From positions 1 to 23,262 of the forward strand of contig JAUVBS010000001.1 of the NCBI GenBank assembly GCA_030591105.1: a DNA stretch of 23,262 nt, given 5' to 3'. Below are positions 1-6,570 of the stretch, in pieces (the stretch's first letter is position 1; each line of letters opens with the position of its first letter). The DNA comes from a bacterium (GTDB lineage Bacteria; Krumholzibacteriota; Krumholzibacteriia; LZORAL124-64-63). The notes beneath the pieces were generated by a model, which was given only the letters and a program-made list of their open reading frames with translations, was not told the origin of the DNA and ran no database searches. The translations under genes were made by a program, and so were the position numbers.

Positions 1-1153
1 AGCTCAGACACTCGGGCTCGAAGTTCATACCCCTCGAACGCAGTCCGTTGAAAGCGGAGCGGTGCGGGGTCTGCCGGTAGATCTCGTATATGTCTTCGTG
101 GCAGCGCTTACAGCTGACTTCCCCCAGATATTGCTCGTGTTCCGAGCCGCGGTCACGCGGGTACTGGGCGCGGCGCGCGAGCTTGGCTTCCTCCAACCGG
201 AGTTGGAAGTCCGTCACCCGCTGCTGCATGCCCGGTTCGTCGGCAACTGTCTCGTCGAGACTGGTGATCGACACGTCAATGCTCATGATCTTACCATCGT
301 CCGGCTCGATGTACACGTCGGCACGTCCGATGAAACGCCCCTCATGGGCCGCCGCCAAGATCGCCGCATCGGCGATGACACGTTCGGTCTTGTGGTTACG
401 CAGGGTGTGGCCCACCACTATGGCATCGATCCCCGATACTTCGCGCGCCAGCTGCTCGGCTCCCCGGTCTCCCAGATGGGCGAGCAGAATGATCGTGTCG
501 GCTTTCTCGCGTAGGCGCGGCACGAGTTCGCGCATGGTCGTGACCGGGTCGGCGACGTCGAGCAGCACGTCATCACCGCTCCACGCGATGAACTTGTGAC
601 TGGGATCCATGACGCTGCAGATGCCGAAACGAATACCGGCCCGCTCGATGATCAGATATTCGGGCAGGATCAGATTACCGGTTGCCGGATCGCTAACGTT
701 GGCATTGGTGTACGGCAGTCCGAACTGTTCGATCATCCGCCGGAAATACGGCAGACCGAAATTGAGTTCTCTTTCACCCAGACCGATGGCGTCGTAACCC
801 AAAGAACCGGTTACCTCGCAAAGAAATTCCGTCTGCAGCTTGTCGTTGCGGTTGCGCCGGCCGAACAGATCGCCCGCGTCCACCATCAACGTCGTGCCAC
901 CCTCGTCCCAAACTGCATCTAAGTAGGTCGCCCTCCGGGCAACCCCGCCTCGCTGTTTACCCTTTCACCCACACGGATCGATCTTACCCTTGATGTCGCT
1001 GGTATAGAGGATGGTCAAAGGCACCCAGTCTTCCGCGCCGTGTGCAGCGCCCGGGTTGTGACCAGTCGGGGGTAGCTGGGGTAGTAACAGCGTCGCCGTC
1101 AGAACGCAGGCGGCTGCGCCGCTGATCGACGCCCGTGTCATGCGGTTCGTCAT
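1..1153 (-). CDS. Predicted selenoprotein: metallophosphatase-like / multihaem cytochrome c fusion (3' end outside window)
   Basis: The gene starts at the ATG at 1153, with AGAGGTG 7 nt upstream. Residues 1-40 look like an export signal (hydrophobic stretch, then AHGAED), so the protein is probably periplasmic. An in-frame TGA (codon 63, 965-967) follows IDPCG. Translating through it gives an open frame of 384 codons with no other stop. After the TGA come KGKQRGGVARRAT, TLMVDAGDLF, GYDAIGLGEREL and IILLAHLGDRG...GIDAIVVGHT, matching the UshA/5'-nucleotidase-type metallophosphatase fold. A CxxCH haem site (CKRCH, residues 348-352, bases 98-112) follows, then PHRSAF and EPEC, as in cytochrome c554-like multihaem domains. 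Relatives, as I recall them, carry Cys-Gly-Cys then GGLARR where this protein has Cys-Gly-TGA. Metal-ligand motifs look degenerate (DIKG for DxHG, GEREL for GNHE), so nucleotidase activity is doubtful and a redox role is more likely. Neighbouring genes use TGA as an ordinary stop. The alternative is a nonsense mutation or sequencing error. Confidence 0.8.
926..944 (-). promoter_or_regulatory. Candidate bacterial SECIS element downstream of the TGA
   Basis: Starting 20 nt after the TGA, the minus strand reads GGTTGCCC-GGA-GGGCGACC. This is an 8-bp stem with one T:G wobble (extendable by one more G:T pair) and a GGA apical loop. The first loop G lies 28 nt past the TGA. That fits the known bacterial SECIS pattern: a stem-loop close behind UGA, apical loop about 16-37 nt away, and a G in the first loop positions. 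The 5' arm GGTTGC resembles that of E. coli fdhF as I recall it. Caveat: the hairpin coincides with codons for the conserved Val-Ala-Arg-Arg-Ala-Thr, and GC-rich Arg/Ala codons form hairpins easily. Confidence 0.6.
965..967 (-). other. In-frame TGA, probable selenocysteine codon (Sec63)
   Basis: The minus strand reads CCG TGT GGG TGA AAG GGT AAA, that is Pro-Cys-Gly-[TGA]-Lys-Gly-Lys. The TGA replaces the second Cys of a CGC motif, creating a Cys-Gly-Sec pair like the redox pairs of other selenoproteins. Cys codons (TGC/TGT) differ from TGA by one base, so a point mutation or base-call error would look the same at this codon. The downstream hairpin and the intact remaining frame argue against that. 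Confidence 0.75.
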
Positions 1154-1238
1154 GAGTCGTCACCTCTTAGCGTCCGGATCGCCCGGGTCGAAACGCAGGC
1201 GGTCATTAGTCTGGGATCCTCTCGGGCCAATGTGCGCA

Positions 1239-1260
1239 TCGCTTCCGGGACGGGAAGCGA
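1239..1260. repeat. Perfect 8-bp inverted repeat in the leader of the selenoprotein gene
   Basis: TCGCTTCC-gggacg-GGAAGCGA forms a perfect 8-bp stem with a 6-nt loop, 86 bp upstream of the selenoprotein gene start. No T-run follows on either strand, so it is not an obvious terminator. It could be an operator or a leader RNA hairpin. A poor promoter-like pair (TTGGCC at 1225-1230, TAATGA at 1203-1208, 16-bp spacer, minus strand) lies between it and the gene. Confidence 0.35.
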
Positions 1261-1288
1261 AGTAGCGTCGGGTCGGCCGATGGAAGTA

Positions 1289-1323
1289 AGAACCCCGCAA
1301 CCGGTAGTCGGTTCCGGGGTTCT
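1289..1323 (-). terminator. Strong hairpin terminator after hup
   Basis: The arms at 1289-1303 and 1309-1323 (AGAACCCCG-type) pair over 15 positions with one mismatch around a 5-nt loop (GTAGT). The hairpin lies 85 bp past the hup stop codon and before the selenoprotein gene. The T-tract on the minus strand is short (TTACTT), so it may depend mainly on stem strength. It separates the long housekeeping run from the selenoprotein gene, implying that the latter has its own promoter. Confidence 0.65.
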
Positions 1324-1358
1324 ATGATTATAGACCCACTGTGGAGAGAGGGCAAGCT

Positions 1359-1383
1359 CCGCGGCTGAAGTCGCCGCGGCTGA
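1359..1383. repeat. Tandem 10-bp direct repeat downstream of hup
   Basis: Two copies of CCGCGGCTGA (1359-1368 and 1374-1383) are separated by 5 bp, between the hup stop and its terminator. The role is unknown and chance is possible in GC-rich DNA. Confidence 0.4.
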
Positions 1384-1407
1384 GATCAGCGCGGTTCAAA
1401 CCGACGC

Positions 1408-1701
1408 TCAGCGGTTGACCCGATCCTTGAGGGTCTTACCCGCCACGAACGCCGGATACTTGCCGCTAGGAATGACGATCGACTCTCCGGTACGCGGGTT
1501 GCGACCCATCCGCTTCTTGCGCTTGCGCTGCTCGAAGGTTCCGAAGCCGGTGATCTGGACCCGATTGCCTCTGGCAACCTCGGTGGCGATGATCCCCTCG
1601 CGCGGCGCCGTCGAGAACATCGCGTTGACTGCCCGGCGCGCATCCTTGAGCGACAGTCCGGCCTTCTTGGCCACTAAATCCGTCAACTGTGTCTTGTTCA
1701 T
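1408..1701 (-). CDS. hup: HU/IHF-family DNA-binding protein
   Basis: A 97-residue histone-like protein that bends and compacts DNA in the nucleoid. The whole chain fits the family: N-terminal dimerisation helices (MNKTQLTDLVAKKAGLSLKD), the central VQITGFGTFE segment (about residues 48-57), and the DNA-binding arm with the GRNPRTGE signature and the intercalating Arg-Asn-Pro at about 67-69. The C-terminus (PAFVAGKTLKDRV) is typical. The ATG start is supported by an excellent Shine-Dalgarno (AAAGGAGGTGG, 1707-1717), implying high expression. It lies 97 bp behind lptD, with a promoter-like sequence in that gap and a strong terminator after it, so it can be its own unit. HU versus IHF subtype cannot be fixed from sequence alone. 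Confidence 0.97.
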   Translation of the reverse strand: MNKTQLTDLVAKKAGLSLKDARRAVNAMFSTAPREGIIATEVARGNRVQITGFGTFEQRKRKKRMGRNPRTGESIVIPSGKYPAFVAGKTLKDRVNR

Positions 1702-1723
1702 GCATCCACCTCCTTTCCGACCC

Positions 1724-1754
1724 CATTTAGGCTCGCTGTGGCAACGACTGTCAA
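1724..1754 (-). promoter_or_regulatory. Candidate hup promoter
   Basis: On the minus strand there is a consensus -35 TTGACA (1749-1754), then 19 bp, then a weak -10-like TAAATG (1724-1729), just ahead of the hup Shine-Dalgarno. The perfect -35 in a GC-rich background is notable. The long spacer and poor -10 keep confidence modest. Confidence 0.4.
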
Positions 1755-1757
1755 CGG

Positions 1758-1778
1758 AAAAATGCCGCTAAAGGGCAT
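1758..1778 (-). terminator. Weak terminator-like hairpin after lptD
   Basis: On the minus strand ATGCC (1774-1778), a 7-nt loop and GGCAT (1762-1766) are followed by TTTT. The stem is only 5 bp, so termination is probably partial. It sits 20 bp after the lptD stop and just upstream of the hup -35. Confidence 0.3.
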
Positions 1779-1798
1779 GGCTGCGCCGAAAACCTGCG

Positions 1799-4700
1799 CT
1801 AGAAGAGTGCACCACCGATACCGCTGGTGGCCGTGCCGAGCAAGTCTTCGCGGCCGCGCGAGAGTTTCAGGTCGGGCATCCCCCGCAGGTAGAGCCGGAA
1901 ACCGAACTGCTGGTCGATGTTCGAAATGATCCGCGTGAACTCGAGTTTCCAGCAGTGCAGATCGCGGTGCAGACTGTACTCCTGGCGGTTGATCTGACCA
2001 GCGACGAGATCGAACGACGCGCGGTAGCTGAACTCCCAGGTGCGCGTCACGTTGGCGGAGAAGGTGAAATTCCCGCTGGCATTACTGATGTCCGAGACAC
2101 TGTTGCGGCTATAAGAGAATGAGGCGCCGAATCGGAACGGCAAATACCGTCCATCCTCGGTGGGGTCGCGGCGTTGCTCGCCTCCTTCGTCCAGACCGGT
2201 AAATGCGCCATCGTAAAAGGAACTGTACTGTTGATCGAAAGGATCGTTGTAGTCGTTGCCGAACTCTGCGTCGAGCTCGCGCGCCTCCCTCAGCGCCGTA
2301 AGGGAATCTGCTCTGATCGGACGTAAAGCATCTTCCCCCAGTCTCTCGATGGCAGCGTTACGCTCCGGCTCACTCTCCTCGCCCCGGCGACCGGTATCGA
2401 GTTTCCCGCGGATCTGGAAACCGTACGCGATGCGCGTGCTCAGAACCGCCCAATTATAGGGATCGATGGTGTTCGACACCTTGACGTTCAGATTGCGGTT
2501 CTTGGCCGGCCGGAAATTCAGGGAGCTGCTGATCGTCGACCAGCGCCCGCGGGTCGGGCCATCGGGGTTGTAGGCCGTGCTGAGTTGCCAGTCGATCAAT
2601 CCGTCGAGCTTCTTCTCGGTGAGGGTCGAGTCGTCCTCACCGGTGCCGAGGTATTTCAGATCCAACCGGTTGCCCACGGATAGTGAGAACGCTTGGCTCT
2701 TGCGCTGCTTATCACTCAGATTGGGCCGGAAGCTGTAGCCGACATTGAGCCGCAGCGTGTGGCGCAAGGCCTGCAATCGTCCGAGGTTCAAACCGAAGAC
2801 ACCGTAGAGCGTGGTACCCAGGCCAGAGGTTAGCGAGAAGCTCGGGTTGGTGTCCTCGGTGCGTGTGGCAAACGGCACCCAGGTCTCAACGGTGTCGTGT
2901 TCGACCACGTACATCTCGCCCTCGGTATCGACCCTTTCGTACACCTGGGCGGCATTCGCTCCCGCGCTCCAGTTGAAGATCCCCATGCGCGGCGGGCGCA
3001 GTTCCAACCGCCAGCTACCGTTGGCGCGCAGACTCTTGGTCTTGTCGTTCTCGCGCTCGCTGCGTGTCTGGTTCAGACCATAGGAGTGCTGGTAGTACAT
3101 GTTGCGCAGCAGTTCGCCGGCGATACTCCCCCGGCGACCGCCGGTCTGCGCCGGCAGGACGGTGCGCTGTTTGAAGCCGACCGTCAACGAGGGCAGGATC
3201 ATCGTGTTGATCTGGTTGTTGGTGGTGGGATCGTCGTCGCTGGCGTTGACCCGCTCGTCGCGTGAAAGGTTCAAGCTGGCGCTCGCGAAAGAAAAATTGC
3301 GGCTGATATAGGCGGAGGAACGTAGCTGTCCACTCACGACGTCGCGGCCGGTACTCTCGCTCAGGTCGTTACGGGTGAGAGTCTGGCTCGCCATCTTCAC
3401 ATCCGCTTTGAAACGGTAGTCGTCGAAGAGCGTCGGCTGGTTGTGACTCCAGCGCAGCTGCCACTCCTTGCTGTCGTTCTGCAGATCGATGCGTTGGTTG
3501 TAGCCGAAGTTTCCGGAGAAGGTGTAACGCTTGTGGTACTGGTTGATGATCCGCCAGGCGACCTCGCGACTCTCGTTCCAGTCGACCTGCACCAGGAAAT
3601 CGGTGTAGTCGTTGGTAGCCCAATAGTAGCCCAGATCACGAATGAAACGGCCGTCCCGCTCGCTCCAGCCGAACTCGAAATTGGGAAACGTGATCCCGGA
3701 GCGACGGCCGCTCTTGAGTGATTTGAAGTAGAAAGGCAAGGCGAAGACCGGCACCTCACCCACCTTGATCACCACCGGCTTGGCCACCACCTTGTCCCCC
3801 ATCTTCATCTTCATCTTATCGGCCCAGATGTGATAGTGGGGTGCGGCGAGGTCACAGGTGGTCATCTTACCTTTGTGTATCTTCACCGTCCCGTCGGGAA
3901 ATCGATAGATCTCTTCCCCCACGTAGAAGCTGCCGTCGTAAGCGGTCACGCCGAATCGGGAACTGCCGGTCTTCGCATCGAAATTATAGCCCATCATCTC
4001 GCCGGCGAGACGTTCACCCTCTTCGATCAGCGGATTGCCACGGGCGTACAGCTCGCGGTCGTCGGTGTCGAGCCGGACCTCCTCGGCGGTCAACGTCATC
4101 ACGTCGTAGACCAACCGACTCTCGCCGGTGATGTTGATGGTGCGGTCCGTGAGATCGAACTCTACGGAGTGACCGCTGTAGAGAACCTCTTCGGCGTAGG
4201 CATCGAAATCGTAGCGGTAGGTCGGGGTCTCGGTCAGAACGACAGCACTGTCCGTTGCCGCCGCGGCAGCCAAACTGTCGGCGCCGGCGGCCAGGCTATC
4301 GGTCGCCGCGGCCGCCAAGCTATCGGCGCCGGCGGTCATCGCTCGGAAATTCGCGAAGCGATAGATACCGGTCGTGTTGCCGATGACACTTACCCGGCTG
4401 ACCCGCCGCCGCTTGAAATCGATGATGATGGTGTCGCCCTGTACGTCGTTGAACGAGAGTTCGCTCTCGGTGTCCATCGGCACGTAGATGCTGCGGCCTC
4501 GGCCGATAACGACGCTCTGTTTGATCTGCTTATCTTCAAAATATACGGTAATGCTATCTCCTTCTATGACATCCAGTTTCGGTAACCCCGCGTACAGTGC
4601 GGCAAGACTATCGGGCGCGGTGTCCTCCATCCGTGCCTGGCCGCGCAGATGGACCTCGCGTAGTTCGTTGTCGCGGTAGTGAAACTCGATCTCGTCGCCG

Positions 4701-5557
4701 ATCATGACGCTGCCATCGCCCATCCACACCCGAGGCGAACCGCGCATAACGACTCTGTCGTCGCTGTAGATGTACGCGGTGTCGGCCACCGCTTCGGTTC
4801 GACCCCGGACGATATGGACGCTGTCGATCAGCACGGCGCGATCCTCGAACTGATAGAAACGCATCAGTCGGGAGACGGCGGTCAACAGTTGGCCGCCGCG
4901 GTCGCGGCTGGTCAGGACCGGGTCACGATCGACCTCGGCCATCTGTCCGGCCGTGCTGAAAGTGGCATGACCGCCGGTCACCGGGACCGCGGCCTCGGTT
5001 TCGACGATCTTCACGTGGCCGAAAGCCTCGCCGAATTCGGTGACGCGGTCGCGCTCGATCGAATCGGCCCAGACGCTGTACTCGGGGGTGATCATCAGCG
5101 CCTCATCGAACAGGCGCAGCAGTTGCCCGGCGCGGCGAGATTCGCCGCGCCGGGCCGTACCGATCGTCAGGCCATCAACGATACGCACGTCGCCGAAGAA
5201 GTCCGCCTCTTTCTCGAGCCCACGATAGAATGCCCGCCGGCAAGTCAGCAGTGTTTCGAGCTGCCGCAACCGCACGTTGCCGCGCAGGTCGTAGAGTTCT
5301 CGATCACGGTAGATCAGACCGGTATCGGCACGGGCGGTGAGCGTATCGCGATCGATATAGACGTTGCCGATCAGGTAGGATACCGGCTCACCATCGACGA
5401 TACGATCGATGAAGCGGTCGGCCTCGATGATCGAAGCGCGCCGGGGCGATTGCGCCCAGCCGAAACGGGTCGGCAGTGCGGCGAGCAACAGGAGGCAACC
5501 CGCGTACAACACGATCGACGCTGGCTGGTGTCGAAACTTGCGGCCACCGTGTCTCAA
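1799..5557 (-). CDS. lptD: LPS-assembly outer membrane protein LptD (OstA-like)
   Basis: A 1252-residue outer-membrane barrel that inserts lipopolysaccharide into the outer leaflet. Residues 1-35 form a signal peptide (hydrophobic core LYAGCLLLLAALPT, cleavage near WAQ). Residues about 40-560 hold repeated OstA/LptA-type segments (for example LYDLRGNVRL, ELYARGNPLI), expected to form the periplasmic beta-jellyroll. The LptD hallmark MTTCDLAAPHYHIWADK (about 565-581) and VPVFALPFYFKS precede the barrel (about 600-1252), rich in alternating beta strands. It is longer than proteobacterial LptD because of extra OstA repeats and an Ala/Asp/Ser linker at 409-437. The start is a TTG, 3 nt after the ROK kinase stop, with GGAG 9 nt upstream; no better in-frame start precedes the signal peptide. 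LptE is not visible here. Confidence 0.9.
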   Translation of the reverse strand: MRHGGRKFRHQPASIVLYAGCLLLLAALPTRFGWAQSPRRASIIEADRFIDRIVDGEPVSYLIGNVYIDRDTLTARADTGLIYRDRELYDLRGNVRLRQLETLLTCRRAFYRGLEKEADFFGDVRIVDGLTIGTARRGESRRAGQLLRLFDEALMITPEYSVWADSIERDRVTEFGEAFGHVKIVETEAAVPVTGGHATFSTAGQMAEVDRDPVLTSRDRGGQLLTAVSRLMRFYQFEDRAVLIDSVHIVRGRTEAVADTAYIYSDDRVVMRGSPRVWMGDGSVMIGDEIEFHYRDNELREVHLRGQARMEDTAPDSLAALYAGLPKLDVIEGDSITVYFEDKQIKQSVVIGRGRSIYVPMDTESELSFNDVQGDTIIIDFKRRRVSRVSVIGNTTGIYRFANFRAMTAGADSLAAAATDSLAAGADSLAAAAATDSAVVLTETPTYRYDFDAYAEEVLYSGHSVEFDLTDRTINITGESRLVYDVMTLTAEEVRLDTDDRELYARGNPLIEEGERLAGEMMGYNFDAKTGSSRFGVTAYDGSFYVGEEIYRFPDGTVKIHKGKMTTCDLAAPHYHIWADKMKMKMGDKVVAKPVVIKVGEVPVFALPFYFKSLKSGRRSGITFPNFEFGWSERDGRFIRDLGYYWATNDYTDFLVQVDWNESREVAWRIINQYHKRYTFSGNFGYNQRIDLQNDSKEWQLRWSHNQPTLFDDYRFKADVKMASQTLTRNDLSESTGRDVVSGQLRSSAYISRNFSFASASLNLSRDERVNASDDDPTTNNQINTMILPSLTVGFKQRTVLPAQTGGRRGSIAGELLRNMYYQHSYGLNQTRSERENDKTKSLRANGSWRLELRPPRMGIFNWSAGANAAQVYERVDTEGEMYVVEHDTVETWVPFATRTEDTNPSFSLTSGLGTTLYGVFGLNLGRLQALRHTLRLNVGYSFRPNLSDKQRKSQAFSLSVGNRLDLKYLGTGEDDSTLTEKKLDGLIDWQLSTAYNPDGPTRGRWSTISSSLNFRPAKNRNLNVKVSNTIDPYNWAVLSTRIAYGFQIRGKLDTGRRGEESEPERNAAIERLGEDALRPIRADSLTALREARELDAEFGNDYNDPFDQQYSSFYDGAFTGLDEGGEQRRDPTEDGRYLPFRFGASFSYSRNSVSDISNASGNFTFSANVTRTWEFSYRASFDLVAGQINRQEYSLHRDLHCWKLEFTRIISNIDQQFGFRLYLRGMPDLKLSRGREDLLGTATSGIGGALF
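4247..4333 (-). repeat. DSLAA tandem repeat within lptD
   Basis: Residues 409-437 consist of near-identical units (AGADSLAA, AATDSLAA, AGADSLAA, AAATDS), encoded by partly repeated DNA (GCCAAGCTATCGGCGCCGGC-like units). It falls between OstA-like segments and is probably a flexible, length-variable linker. Confidence 0.75.
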
Positions 5558-5560
5558 CGA

Positions 5561-6550
5561 TCAGAACTCCGTTTCCCGGGCCAGCGCCGCCGCGCCGAGG
5601 GCGGCGGCATGGGGTCCAAGCGCAGCGGACACGACGGGAGTGTTCCGCGCTTGCTCGGCAAGAACGCCATCGCGCACCACCTCCCGGCACGGCTCCAGGA
5701 TGAGATCGCCAGCCAGAGCCAATCCGCCGCCGACGATGACCCGATCCGGGTTCAAGAGATTGATGAGGCTGGCGGTAGCCTGGCCGAGCCGGTGACCGGC
5801 CGTACGGAACAGCGCCACTGCCGTCAGGTCACCGGCTTCCGCCATCTGGTACAACTCATTTGTCGTCAATTGCGTTCCCAGCCTGTTGACGAAATCGCCG
5901 AAGGAGTCACTGATGGCACCGCCGGATCCGAGTGGTACTGCCGATTCAGCCGCAGCTAGTTCGCGAGCCCGCCGCAACAGAGCCGCACTGCCGGCGTAAG
6001 CTTCGAGGCAGCCGTGGTTACCGCAGGTACAGGTCGGACCGTCCAGATCCAGGATCATGTGACCGATTTCGCCGGCGCTGTTGTGCACCCCGAGCAGGAG
6101 CCGCCCGTCGATCAGCACACCGCCGCCGACTCCGGTCCCCAGCGCAATCATCACCAGATGAAGGCAACCACGGCCAGCGCCGTGGAGATACTCGCCGTAT
6201 AGAGCCGCGTTGACATCGTTGGCCACCACGACGTTCCGCAGACCAAAAGCGTCGCGCAGAGGCGCGCTGAGATCTTGCTGCTCCCAGCCAGGCAAGTTTG
6301 GGGAGCGCCCCAGCCGACCGCTGTCCGGCGATACGATTCCGGCACAGGCCAACCCCACCGCCTGGACCCGCGAGCGGTCGGTCCCCAACGCACCGAGCAC
6401 CTCGCGCGCCAGCAGACCGATGGTTATCCCGACGTCGCCCGTGTCGGTGGCGATCTCACCCTGCAGCACACGCTGGTCGGCAGTGTCAACCACCACGTAC
6501 TTGACCCACGTGCCGCCCACGTCCGCCCCGATCACCAGATCCTGTGCCAC
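5561..6550 (-). CDS. ROK-family sugar kinase (glucokinase-like)
   Basis: A 329-residue cytoplasmic kinase that probably phosphorylates glucose or a related hexose with ATP. The ATP phosphate-binding motif is DVGGT (10-14), the catalytic Asp is in ANDVNAA (Asp112), the ROK signature ALGTGVGGGVLIDG lies at about 136-149, and the zinc site is formed by EIGHM and CTCGNHGCLE (His164, Cys174, Cys176, Cys181). I chose the GTG at 6550 because AGGAG lies 7 nt upstream and the homologous region begins there; a longer frame to 6679 would run into folC. It starts 20 nt after the folC stop and ends 3 nt before lptD, so it is translated within this operon. The exact sugar cannot be assigned; N-acetylmannosamine or other ROK substrates remain possible. 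Confidence 0.9.
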   Translation of the reverse strand: MAQDLVIGADVGGTWVKYVVVDTADQRVLQGEIATDTGDVGITIGLLAREVLGALGTDRSRVQAVGLACAGIVSPDSGRLGRSPNLPGWEQQDLSAPLRDAFGLRNVVVANDVNAALYGEYLHGAGRGCLHLVMIALGTGVGGGVLIDGRLLLGVHNSAGEIGHMILDLDGPTCTCGNHGCLEAYAGSAALLRRARELAAAESAVPLGSGGAISDSFGDFVNRLGTQLTTNELYQMAEAGDLTAVALFRTAGHRLGQATASLINLLNPDRVIVGGGLALAGDLILEPCREVVRDGVLAEQARNTPVVSAALGPHAAALGAAALARETEF

Positions 6551-6570
6551 GTCGCATCTCCTCGCACCAG

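Noticed and set aside
965..1153. A stand-alone 62-residue secreted peptide ending at the TGA
   Set aside because: The sequence after the TGA continues the same protein family in the same frame, so the short frame is only the 5' part of a larger gene.
1..1153. A pseudogene broken by a nonsense mutation
   Set aside because: This cannot be fully excluded. There are no other stops or frameshifts in 384 codons, the TGA is exactly at a conserved redox Cys position, and a suitable hairpin follows, all of which favour selenocysteine.
4679..5959. Plus-strand open frame of 426 codons
   Set aside because: It lies antisense to lptD and the ROK kinase, which have clear motifs. The translation is low-complexity His/Asp/Gln-rich sequence typical of the mirror frame of GC-rich genes.
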